From the NCBI RefSeq assembly GCF_002482975.1, contig NZ_DLHA01000013.1, positions 1 through 8,230 of the forward strand: 8,230 nt of DNA, in the 5' to 3' direction. The translations under genes were made by a program, and so were the position numbers. The DNA comes from Flavobacterium sp. UBA7680. GTDB taxonomy: Bacteria > Bacteroidota > Bacteroidia > Flavobacteriales > Flavobacteriaceae. Positions 1 to 6,767 of this stretch are shown here, piece by piece. The notes beneath the pieces are model-generated. The model did no database searches, was not told the origin of the DNA, and saw only the letters and a list, made by a program, of their open reading frames with translations. Each line of letters begins with the position of its first letter. The first letter of the stretch is position 1.

Positions 1-1629
1 TTAAGACCTCAAGTATTAGAAATGTCTAAAATCATTCGTCACCGTGGACCAGACTGGAGCGGAATTTACAGCAATGATAAAGCAATTCTTTCTCATGAGC
101 GTTTGGCAATTGTAGATCCAGCTTCAGGAAAACAACCTTTATTTACAGAAGATAAAAAATTGGTTTTGGCTGCAAATGGTGAAATTTACAATCACAGAGA
201 CCTGCGTAAACAATTCGAAGGAAAATATAACTTTCAAACAGAAAGTGACTGCGAAGTTATTTTAGCATTATACAGAGAAAAAGGAGTAAGTTTTGTTGAT
301 GAATTAAACGGAATTTTTGGTTTTGCAATTTATGATGTAGATAAAGATGAGTATTTTGTAGCTCGTGACCACATGGGAATTATTCCATTATACATTGGTT
401 GGGATCAGCATGGAACTTTCTACGTAGCTTCTGAATTGAAAGCTTTAGAAGGATATTGTACAAAAATCGAATTATTTCCTCCGGGACATTATTTGTCAAG
501 CAAAGACGGAGAATTTGTACAATGGTACAAAAGAGACTGGGTTGATTATGATGCGGTTAAAGATAACGAAACTAGTATTCCAGAAATCAAAAAAGCGCTT
601 GAAGCAGCAGTTCACAGACAATTAATGAGTGACGTTCCTTACGGAGTTTTACTTTCTGGAGGTTTAGATTCGTCTATTACTTCGGCTGTAGCCAAAAAAT
701 TTGCTCAAAAACGTATAGAATCAGATGATACAACAGATGCTTGGTATCCGCAATTACACTCGTTCTCAGTTGGTTTAGAAGGTTCGCCTGATTTAGCAGC
801 GGCACAGGTTGTTGCAAAACACATCGGAACCATTCACCACGAAATTAAATTCACCATTCAGGAAGGTTTAGATGCCGTTCGTGATGTAATTTATAACTTG
901 GAAACGTATGATGTAACTACAGTAAGAGCTTCAACTCCAATGTGGTTAATGGCAAGAGTTATTAAGTCAATGGGAATTAAAATGGTACTTTCTGGAGAAG
1001 GTGCAGATGAGTTATTTGGAGGATATTTATACTTCCACAAAGCACCAAATGCAAGAGAGTTTCACGAAGAAAACGTTCGTAAATTAAGTAAACTTCACAT
1101 GTACGATTGTTTACGTGCCAACAAAAGTTTAGCAGCTTGGGGAATTGAAGGTCGTGTTCCTTTCTTAGATAAAGAATTTATGGATGTTGCAATGCGCATC
1201 AACCCGCAAGATAAAATGATCAACAAAGAACACCCAATGGAAAAATGGGTGGTTCGTAAGGCTTTTGAAGATATGCTTCCGGAAAGTGTGGCATGGAGAC
1301 AAAAAGAGCAATTTTCTGATGGAGTAGGATACAGCTGGATTGATACTTTGAAAGAAGTGGTAGCAAAAGAAGTTTCAGATGAGCAATTGGCAAACGCGAG
1401 ATTTAAATTCCCATTACAAACGCCAACTTCAAAAGAAGAATATTACTATCGTTCTATCTTTACAGAACATTTCCCTAGCGATGCAGCAGCATTATGCGTT
1501 CCTCAGGAAGCAAGTGTGGCTTGCAGCACAAAAATCGCTTTAGAATGGGATGAAGCATTCAAAAACATGAACGATCCTTCTGGTAGAGCTGTGGCAAGTG
1601 TTCACGACGATGCCTATGTTAAAGCATAA
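1..1629 (+). CDS. asnB: Asparagine synthetase B, glutamine-hydrolysing (5'-truncated by window edge)
   Basis: Cytosolic enzyme that makes asparagine from aspartate, ATP and glutamine (AMP + PPi released). The reading frame is open from base 1 (LRPQVLEMSKIIRHRGPDW), which aligns with E. coli AsnB from about residue 17. The Met at base 22 is therefore internal, and the true start with its catalytic Cys2 lies about 48 bases upstream, outside the window. Seen here: the class II glutaminase domain with HRGPDW, HERL (Arg at 100-102 binds glutamine carboxylate in the E. coli enzyme), NGEIYN (oxyanion Asn at 175-177) and SDCE. It is followed by the synthetase domain with PP-loop SGGLDSS (655-675), the TTVR aspartate/intermediate-site segment (916-927), SGEGADE, WRQKEQFSDGVGY, the C-terminal SVACS (Cys at 1522-1524) and DPSGRA. 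The 542 visible residues plus about 16 match the E. coli length of about 554. All recognised motifs are intact. A diverged paralogue follows 312 bases downstream. Confidence 0.97.
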   Translation, partial: LRPQVLEMSKIIRHRGPDWSGIYSNDKAILSHERLAIVDPASGKQPLFTEDKKLVLAANGEIYNHRDLRKQFEGKYNFQTESDCEVILALYREKGVSFVDELNGIFGFAIYDVDKDEYFVARDHMGIIPLYIGWDQHGTFYVASELKALEGYCTKIELFPPGHYLSSKDGEFVQWYKRDWVDYDAVKDNETSIPEIKKALEAAVHRQLMSDVPYGVLLSGGLDSSITSAVAKKFAQKRIESDDTTDAWYPQLHSFSVGLEGSPDLAAAQVVAKHIGTIHHEIKFTIQEGLDAVRDVIYNLETYDVTTVRASTPMWLMARVIKSMGIKMVLSGEGADELFGGYLYFHKAPNAREFHEENVRKLSKLHMYDCLRANKSLAAWGIEGRVPFLDKEFMDVAMRINPQDKMINKEHPMEKWVVRKAFEDMLPESVAWRQKEQFSDGVGYSWIDTLKEVVAKEVSDEQLANARFKFPLQTPTSKEEYYYRSIFTEHFPSDAAALCVPQEASVACSTKIALEWDEAFKNMNDPSGRAVASVHDDAYVKA

Positions 1630-1664
1630 ACACGTTTAATTATTAGAATTAGTATATATATTTC

Positions 1665-1697
1665 AGAAAGACGTTCTTATTTTAAGAACGTCTTTCT
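1665..1697 (+). terminator. Perfect 15-bp hairpin after asnB, probable terminator
   Basis: Arms 1665-1679 (AGAAAGACGTTCTTA) and 1683-1697 are exact reverse complements around a TTT loop. The hairpin begins 35 bases after the asnB stop codon. It is not followed by a clean T-tract, although the 3' arm is itself T-rich (GTCTTTCTTGTCT). Termination or 3'-end protection of the asnB mRNA is the likely role. The sequence is unrelated to the two terminator modules further downstream. Confidence 0.7.
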
Positions 1698-1770
1698 TGT
1701 CTAAAATTGTTAAATTCTATATTTCAGTTCTTTATAAAAATATTTCGGCAATTATTTAACTTACTTTTTT

Positions 1771-1778
1771 TATATTTG
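1771..1778 (+). promoter_or_regulatory. Putative -7 box (TATATTTG) of the asnB paralogue
   Basis: TATATTTG matches the Bacteroidota sigma-A -7 consensus TAnnTTTG exactly. The same octamer precedes the next two genes. No clear TTG -33 element is seen about 20 bases upstream (TTCGG near 1744-1748 is the nearest). If used, the transcript would carry a leader of about 155 bases, much longer than those predicted for the two downstream genes. A short inverted repeat, TTTGG (1775-1779) with CCAAA (1786-1790), surrounds the expected start point. Confidence 0.5.
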
Positions 1779-1828
1779 GCATTCCCCAAAAAAGTTAAAT
1801 ACCTAAGATTTTAATATTGAAAATGTAA

Positions 1829-1860
1829 GAAAGCAAAAAATAATATTTAGTTTTGCTTTC
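1829..1860 (+). repeat. 10-bp inverted repeat in the leader of the asnB paralogue
   Basis: GAAAGCAAAA (1829-1838) and TTTTGCTTTC (1851-1860) are exact reverse complements separated by 12 bases. The element lies between the putative promoter box and the 1942 start codon, ending 81 bases before the ATG. It could fold as an RNA stem-loop in the leader or be a protein-binding site. It has no T-tract and does not look like a standard terminator. Confidence 0.5.
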
Positions 1861-1941
1861 AACAGAAAATTTTAATGATTTTTTAATGTTCGGCTTACTT
1901 TAAGTCTGAAACAGAAGAATAAAAATAAAAAATAGAATAGT

Positions 1942-3558
1942 ATGTCTGGATTATTGGCCGTTATTGGTAAAGGAAAAGACCCGCAGCTTGTAAAAGAACT
2001 TTCAAAAAGAATGTCGCATCGCGGCCCTGATGAAAATGATTTGCACATTATGGAAAATGGCAGTATACTTTGTCATGAAAGTCTTTCTATTATCGATTTA
2101 AAATCGGGGAAACAGCCTATTCAGGGAACAGATAAAGCCTGGATGGTTCACGACGGGGAAATTTATAATTATCAGGAATTAAAAAATACCGTTTTAAAAG
2201 ATCATACTTTTAGAACAAATTCTGACTCAGAAGTAATTGTGCATTTGTACGAAGAATTTGGATATGATTTTTGTAATAAACTTGACGGAGATTTTGCTTT
2301 CGTAATAATCGATGGAGATAAATATATTGCAGGAAGAGACCCAATTGGTGTAAAACCTTTATATTATGGTTTAGATGAAAGAGGAAGAATTTATTTTTCT
2401 TCAGAAATGAAATCAATTGCAGATCAATGTAAGTCATTCTCGACTTTTCCTCCGGGACATTATTATACAGCAAAAAGCGGTTTTGTAAAATATTATCACC
2501 CAGAATACGAAGATCATAGAAATGCGACTCACCCACTTGATTTAGATTTAATTCGAGAATCATTAATCGAAGCAACCCGCAAAAGATTAATGAGTGAAGT
2601 TCCCGTTGGAGTTGTATTGTCTGGAGGTTTAGATACCTCTTTGATTTCAGCAATAGCGTCTAGATTGTTAAAAGACAGCGGTAAAAAACTGCCCTCTTTT
2701 TCTATCGGATTAGATGCTGATGCTCCAGATAATGTTTCAGCAAGAAAAGCAGCTGAATTTTTAGGAACAGATCATCATGAAGTGCATTTTACAGTTGAAG
2801 AAGGTGTAGCGATTTTAGAAAAAGTGATTTCGCATATCGAAACTTATGATATTATTTCGGTTCGTTCAGGAGTCCCAATGTATTTATTATCAAAAGCGAT
2901 AATTGATAAAGGAGTAAAAGTGATTCTTTCAGGTGAAGGTGCCGATGAAATTTTCGGCGGACATTTGTATTTTAGAAATGCGCCTTCTGCAGAAGAATTT
3001 CAGGATGAAACTATAGAAAGAGTTCAGAAGTTATTTACGGCCGATTTACTTCGTGTTGATAAAACAACAATGGCAAACGGAATCGAAGCCAGAATTCCGT
3101 TTTTAGATACAGATTTTTTAGATGTTACCATTCGAATTAGAACCGAAGAAAAACAGCCTAAAACGTATGAAGGAATTGAAAAATATATTTTAAGAAAAGC
3201 TTTTGATACTCCAAATGATCCTTATTTACCAAAAGAAGTTTTATGGAGACAAAAAGAACAGTTTTCAGACGGAGTAGGATATAACTGGGTTGATGAATTA
3301 ATCGAATATTGCGCTACACAAGTTACAGACGAGCAATTGGCTGGTGCAAGTGCAGAGTTTCCGTATAATACGCCTACAACAAAAGAAGCGTATTATTACA
3401 GATCTATTTTCCACAAATATTATCCGCAGGTTAGTGCAGCGCAAACTGTTCGTAAATGGATTCCGAAATGGCAGGAAAATCTTGATCCAAGCGGAAGAGC
3501 AAATGCAGCTCACTTACAGGGAAATTTTGAAAGCATAAAATCTGGAGTTACTGTTTAA
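1942..3558 (+). CDS. Asparagine-synthetase (AsnB) family paralogue with degenerate glutaminase site
   Basis: This 538-residue protein aligns almost end to end with the upstream AsnB. An in-frame TAG at 1933-1935 lies just before the ATG, so the start is secure and the mature N-terminus is Ser-Gly-Leu, not Cys. In the glutaminase domain (about 1-200) Ser2 replaces the nucleophile Cys, Ser47 replaces the glutamine-binding Arg (HESL for HERL) and Asp71 replaces the oxyanion Asn (HDGEIYN for NGEIYN). HRGPD and the SDSE segment remain. The synthetase domain keeps the PP-loop as SGGLDTS (227-233, the form seen in argininosuccinate synthetase), SGEGADE (330-336), WRQKEQFSDGVGY (435-447) and DPSGRA (515-520). 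The segment TTVR reads ISVR (305-308), and about 13 residues that include SVACS are deleted before DPSGRA. ATP-dependent acyl-adenylate chemistry therefore looks possible, but glutamine hydrolysis does not. Possible roles are ammonia-dependent asparagine synthesis, another amide ligase, or a partner of AsnB. The frame is intact with no sign of pseudogene decay. Confidence 0.93.
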   Translation: MSGLLAVIGKGKDPQLVKELSKRMSHRGPDENDLHIMENGSILCHESLSIIDLKSGKQPIQGTDKAWMVHDGEIYNYQELKNTVLKDHTFRTNSDSEVIVHLYEEFGYDFCNKLDGDFAFVIIDGDKYIAGRDPIGVKPLYYGLDERGRIYFSSEMKSIADQCKSFSTFPPGHYYTAKSGFVKYYHPEYEDHRNATHPLDLDLIRESLIEATRKRLMSEVPVGVVLSGGLDTSLISAIASRLLKDSGKKLPSFSIGLDADAPDNVSARKAAEFLGTDHHEVHFTVEEGVAILEKVISHIETYDIISVRSGVPMYLLSKAIIDKGVKVILSGEGADEIFGGHLYFRNAPSAEEFQDETIERVQKLFTADLLRVDKTTMANGIEARIPFLDTDFLDVTIRIRTEEKQPKTYEGIEKYILRKAFDTPNDPYLPKEVLWRQKEQFSDGVGYNWVDELIEYCATQVTDEQLAGASAEFPYNTPTTKEAYYYRSIFHKYYPQVSAAQTVRKWIPKWQENLDPSGRANAAHLQGNFESIKSGVTV

Positions 3559-3575
3559 GATAAATTCTGATAAAT

Positions 3576-3601
3576 AAATTCCAAATTCTAATTTGGAACT
3601 T
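3576..3601. repeat. Palindromic repeat AAATTCCAAATT/AATTTGGAACTT, copy A
   Basis: The arms 3576-3587 and 3590-3601 are complementary at 11 of 12 positions around CT. The element sits directly before the terminator of the asnB paralogue. From 3581 to 3622 the sequence nearly duplicates 6522-6564 after the peptidase gene, differing by three substitutions and one inserted base. The palindrome and the following terminator therefore behave as one repeated module. Confidence 0.75.
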
Positions 3602-3608
3602 AAAATAT

Positions 3609-3647
3609 AAAAAGCCGAAATGAATTTAATTTTCATTTCGGCTTTTT
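3609..3647 (+). terminator. Intrinsic terminator of the asnB paralogue
   Basis: AAAAAGCCGAAATGAA (3609-3624) pairs with TTCATTTCGGCTTTTT (3632-3647), a 16-bp stem with a 7-base loop. The T run on the 3' side continues to 3649. The hairpin starts 51 bases after the stop codon. Because of the A-tract/T-tract symmetry it could also end transcription from the opposite strand. Confidence 0.88.
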
Positions 3648-3711
3648 TTGTGGTTTCCCGTAAATTGCTAAAAGTAAGTTAATAAGAATAAAACGTATTT
3701 CAGAAAAATAC

Positions 3712-3719
3712 TATATTTG
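3712..3719 (+). promoter_or_regulatory. Putative -7 box (TATATTTG) of the M16 peptidase gene
   Basis: This is an exact match to the Bacteroidota TAnnTTTG -7 element, placed 38 bases before the start codon and giving an expected leader of about 30 bases. No TTG -33 element is evident at the usual distance, so the call rests on the -7 box, its position after a terminator, and identity with the boxes at 1771 and 6818. Confidence 0.6.
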
Positions 3720-3757
3720 ATTACCACGAACAATTAAATAACCCTTAAACACAATTT

Positions 3758-6493
3758 ATGAAGAACTTATTACTAAGTGGAATTTTATGCTGCTCATTAG
3801 TTTCATTGGGCTCAGTTTATGCACAAAAAACAGAGGCACCCAAGTATATCACAAATGTCGAAGGTGTCAAAGAATATTCTTTAAATAATGGATTAAAAGT
3901 TCTTTTAATTCCAGATGCTTCTCAAAGTAATATGGTAGTCAATATTGTTTACAATGTTGGTTCCAGAAATGAAGGGTATGGAGAAAAAGGAATGGCGCAT
4001 TTATTAGAGCACATGCTTTTTAAAAGTACTAAGAATTTAGGGGATATTAAAAAAATGCTTTCAGATAAAGGAGGAAATGCCAATGGAACCACTTGGTTGG
4101 ACAGAACCAACTATTATGAAATATTCCCGTCAAGCGATGAAAACCTAAAATGGAGTATCGAAATGGAAGCCGACAGAATGATTAATTCTACCATTTTGCA
4201 AACTGATCTTGATAAAGAATTTTCTGTAGTTAGAAATGAGTTTGAAATAGGAGAAAATAATCCCGACGGTGTTTTACAGGAAAGAATTCTTTCTTCGGCT
4301 TACGTGTGGCATAATTACGGAAACAGCACCATTGGTAGTAAAGAAGATATTGAAAGGGTAAAAGCAAATACACTTCGCGTTTTTTATGAAAAATACTATC
4401 AGCCAGACAATTCAACCTTAATAATTGCAGGTAAATTTGATGAACAAAAAGCATTGCAATATGTTGGGCAGTATTTTGGAGCCATTCCAAGACCAAAAAG
4501 AGTTTTAGATAAAACCTATACAATAGAGCCTGCACAAGATGGTGAAAAATATGTAGAGCTTAAAAGAGCCGGTGACAGCAAAAATGTTGGTGCTTTATAT
4601 CATACCGTATCTTATGCAGATAAAGATTATGCTGCAATTGATGCTTTAGGAGAAATCTTAACGGCAGATCCATCAGGATATTTATATAAAACATTAGTCG
4701 AAACACAAAAAGTGTCAGGCATTTATTTTTGGCAACCTTCGGTAAGAGACGCAAGTTTTATCTATTTTGGAGTTGCAGTTCCTAATGATAAAGATGTATA
4801 TGCAACAAAAGATATTGTAAGAAGCGAGCTGGATAAAATTACCACTACAAAATATACAGATCAGGATGTAAGCAGAGCAAAAGCAAAAATTATCAAGCAA
4901 ATAGAATCGGTAAAAAATAATACCATTTCGTATGCTATTAACCTGACTGAAATTATTGGTGCTGGTGATTACAGACTTGGTTATTTATACAGAGATGCAG
5001 TTGAGAAATTAACAAAAGAAGATATTCAAAGAGTTGCTGAGAAATATTTTAGAGCTAATAATAGAACAGTGGGTATATTTATTCCATCTAAAGATGAAGT
5101 AAGGATTAAACCAATTGAATATACGGATGAACAGTTGTTAGCACTTACAAAAGATTATAAAGGAAAAGCTTTAGAGAAAGAAGCTGCGCCATTTGAAGCA
5201 TCAATTAAAAATCTAAAACAAAATTTTGTTGAAGGAAAATTGACAAATGGTATCAAATACGGATTGATCAAAAAAGAAATAAAAGGCGGAAAAGTTCAGG
5301 CAAGTTTTAAATTTCCGGTTAGTAATGAAAAAGATTTAACGGGTAAAAGTGATATTGCCGGAATTTTGGCCCAATTATTAAAAACAGGAACTAAAACGCA
5401 GACTAAAGAGCAAATTCAGGATAAATTAGATCAATTGAAATCGTCAATTAATTTTAATTTTTCGACACAAACATTATCAGTTAGTGTTAATACTTATAAA
5501 GAACACTTTAAAGAAGTAATGGGAATTTTGGCAGATTTATTAGCTAATTCGACTTTTCCGGAAAATGAACTAACTAAAACGATCAGTGAATATAACACGT
5601 ATTTGGAGTCTAGTTTAAATGATCCGCAAGCTGTTGCATTTACAGAACTTTCGAGAATAACTAGTAAATATCCAAAAGGAAGTATTTTTTACACCCCAAC
5701 TATTCAGGAACAAATCGATGCCTTTAAAAAAATAAAACAAGCTGAAATTGTTGACTTCTATACCAATTTTTTAGGCGGAAATAATGGAATAGGAAGTGTA
5801 GTAGGTGATTTAGATGCAAAAACTACAGGAGAAATTTTAGAAAGTACATTTGGTAAATGGAATTCTAAATCAAAATATGAACTTGCTTTGCCGGCTTATT
5901 TTGAAACACAAAAATTAGATAAAGATATTATTACGCCAGATAAAGAAAATGCTGTGGCGCTAGGCAGAATCAGTTTTAAAATGGATAGAAAAAACCCTGA
6001 TTATCCTGCATTTGTTATGGCAAATGAAATTTTAGGAAGTGGTGGTTTTTTAAGTGCAAGAATTCCGATGAGGTTAAGAGAAAAAGAAGGTATTAGTTAC
6101 GGTGCCGGTTCTTTTATTGATGTGCCAATTACGAATGATGCGGCAGAGTGGACTTATTATGCTTTCTTGAATCCAACGAAAAAGAATGCTGTTGAAACAG
6201 CGGCAAAAGAGGAAATTGCAAAAGCATTAAAAGACGGATTTACAGCTGAAGAATTAAAATCAAATTTGGTTAGCTGGCAAAATGAAAGAAAAACAAGATT
6301 AGGCGTAGATAATACCTTAATGGAGCTAGTAAATACTTATTTACAATACGGAATAGCTCTTGATGATTATGATCAACTTGAGACTAAAGTAAAAGCTTTA
6401 AAAGTGGATGAAGTAAATAAAGTATTGAAAAAATACCTGACTTTAGATAAAATGACCTCTGTTTACGCTGGGGATTTTAATAAGAAACAATAA
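3758..6493 (+). CDS. Secreted M16 family (pitrilysin/insulinase-like) zinc metallopeptidase, two-repeat form
   Basis: This 911-residue protein is predicted to be exported and to cleave peptides in the periplasm. Residues 1-22 form a signal peptide (Lys2, a hydrophobic core, then VYA before Gln23, a type I cleavage pattern; no proper lipobox). The N-terminal M16 unit carries the inverted zinc motif HLLEH (His81, Glu84 as base, His85) in GMAHLLEHMLF. The distal zinc-ligand Glu is most likely Glu161, 75 residues later as the family expects, in the VVRNEFE segment that also follows conserved Glu154. The second half (from about residue 480, KLTNGIKYGL) repeats the fold but has ILAQL where HxxEH should be, so it is catalytically inactive. 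It keeps the Arg774/Tyr781 pair (LREKEGISYG) that contributes to substrate binding in M16 enzymes. The length resembles PqqL-type fused M16 proteins. An in-frame TAA at 3746-3748 supports the start. The specific substrate is unknown, and nothing nearby suggests PQQ or bacteriocin work. Confidence 0.95.
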   Translation: MKNLLLSGILCCSLVSLGSVYAQKTEAPKYITNVEGVKEYSLNNGLKVLLIPDASQSNMVVNIVYNVGSRNEGYGEKGMAHLLEHMLFKSTKNLGDIKKMLSDKGGNANGTTWLDRTNYYEIFPSSDENLKWSIEMEADRMINSTILQTDLDKEFSVVRNEFEIGENNPDGVLQERILSSAYVWHNYGNSTIGSKEDIERVKANTLRVFYEKYYQPDNSTLIIAGKFDEQKALQYVGQYFGAIPRPKRVLDKTYTIEPAQDGEKYVELKRAGDSKNVGALYHTVSYADKDYAAIDALGEILTADPSGYLYKTLVETQKVSGIYFWQPSVRDASFIYFGVAVPNDKDVYATKDIVRSELDKITTTKYTDQDVSRAKAKIIKQIESVKNNTISYAINLTEIIGAGDYRLGYLYRDAVEKLTKEDIQRVAEKYFRANNRTVGIFIPSKDEVRIKPIEYTDEQLLALTKDYKGKALEKEAAPFEASIKNLKQNFVEGKLTNGIKYGLIKKEIKGGKVQASFKFPVSNEKDLTGKSDIAGILAQLLKTGTKTQTKEQIQDKLDQLKSSINFNFSTQTLSVSVNTYKEHFKEVMGILADLLANSTFPENELTKTISEYNTYLESSLNDPQAVAFTELSRITSKYPKGSIFYTPTIQEQIDAFKKIKQAEIVDFYTNFLGGNNGIGSVVGDLDAKTTGEILESTFGKWNSKSKYELALPAYFETQKLDKDIITPDKENAVALGRISFKMDRKNPDYPAFVMANEILGSGGFLSARIPMRLREKEGISYGAGSFIDVPITNDAAEWTYYAFLNPTKKNAVETAAKEEIAKALKDGFTAEELKSNLVSWQNERKTRLGVDNTLMELVNTYLQYGIALDDYDQLETKVKALKVDEVNKVLKKYLTLDKMTSVYAGDFNKKQ

Positions 6494-6520
6494 TTGAGGT
6501 GAAATTCCAATAAAAAAAAA

Positions 6521-6542
6521 TCCAAATTCCAATTTGGAACTT
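6521..6542. repeat. Palindromic repeat TCCAAATT/AATTTGGA, copy B
   Basis: TCCAAATT (6521-6528) and AATTTGGA (6531-6538) are exact reverse complements separated by CC. The continuing GAACTT matches copy A at 3595-3601. It sits 27 bases after the peptidase stop codon, immediately before a terminator, as copy A does after the asnB paralogue. Confidence 0.75.
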
Positions 6543-6550
6543 AAAAATGT

Positions 6551-6590
6551 AAAAAGCCAAAATGCATTCAAAATGTAGTTTTGGCTTTTT
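6551..6590 (+). terminator. Intrinsic terminator of the M16 peptidase gene
   Basis: AAAAAGCCAAAA (6551-6562) pairs with TTTTGGCTTTTT (6579-6590), 12 bp, and a small inner stem GCATT/AATGT (6564-6568 with 6572-6576, one wobble) extends it. A T run reaches 6591. Compared with the terminator at 3609-3647, the stem has A-T where the other has G-C, so pairing is kept despite the base change. Confidence 0.87.
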
Positions 6591-6611
6591 TAGATAATAT
6601 AAAACCCAATT

Positions 6612-6716
6612 TTGGAATTTGGAATTTTAAAAATTGGAATTTACTGACTTTTGAAATTTGATATTTTTTATGTTATTCCTATTTTTAGAATTTCGAATTT
6701 ATGAAAATTGGAATTT
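6612..6716. repeat. Cluster of TTGGAATTT repeats
   Basis: TTGGAATTT occurs at 6612-6620, 6619-6627 (overlapping), 6634-6642 and 6708-6716. Its reverse complement AAATTCCAA occurs at 6502-6510 and 6524-6532 in the same spacer and at 3576-3584 in the previous one. Degenerate relatives such as GAATTTCGAATTT near 6688-6700 lie between. Spacing is irregular and there are no unique spacers, so it is not a CRISPR array. Confidence 0.65.
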
Positions 6717-6767
6717 AAAGTTGCCTTTTAGATTTATTTTTTGGTTTTTAAGACAATTGTGTTAATA

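Larger units (their letters stand above)
1630..1941. other. 312-bp spacer between the two asparagine-synthetase genes
   Basis: This is very AT-rich non-coding sequence with no convincing ORF. It contains the hairpin at 1665-1697, a -7-type promoter box at 1771-1778, a second inverted repeat at 1829-1860 and an A-rich stretch just before the 1942 start codon. The region would end transcription of the first gene and start that of the second, so the two asnB-family genes are probably not one simple operon. Confidence 0.7.

Noticed and set aside
22..24. ATG at 22 as the start codon of the first asparagine synthetase gene
   Set aside because: The frame is open back to base 1 and the upstream residues LRPQVLE match the AsnB N-terminal region. 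The essential N-terminal Cys would be missing if translation began here.
2210..2653. 147-codon minus-strand ORF
   Set aside because: It lies wholly inside the asnB paralogue on the opposite strand, and its translation is Leu/Tyr/Phe/Gln-rich as expected of an antisense shadow in AT-rich DNA.
3298..3538. Short overlapping ORFs on both strands near the end of the asnB paralogue
   Set aside because: Both are contained in a well-supported gene, show no recognisable domain and have no promoter context.
1942..3558. The second asnB gene as a decaying pseudogene
   Set aside because: The reading frame is uninterrupted, the length is near normal and the ATP-binding motifs are intact. Losses are concentrated in the glutaminase and aspartate sites rather than spread at random.
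1756..3682. 13-base match TTAACTTACTTTT (1756-1768) and its reverse complement (3670-3682) as a shared regulatory site
   Set aside because: The two copies sit at different distances and in opposite orientations relative to the promoter boxes, and the low-complexity AT-rich sequence makes chance plausible.
3788..3793. Cys11/Cys12 of the peptidase leader as a lipoprotein lipobox
   Set aside because: The residues before the Cys (G-I-L) do not fit the lipobox, the Cys lies inside the hydrophobic core, and VYA before Gln23 is a good type I signal peptidase site.
4230..4900. Minus-strand ORFs of 61-101 codons inside the M16 peptidase gene
   Set aside because: They are antisense shadows with biased composition, fully covered by conserved M16 coding sequence.
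6502..6716. Possible CRISPR array
   Set aside because: The repeat unit is only 9 bases, orientation is mixed, spacing is irregular with overlapping copies, and no cas gene is nearby.
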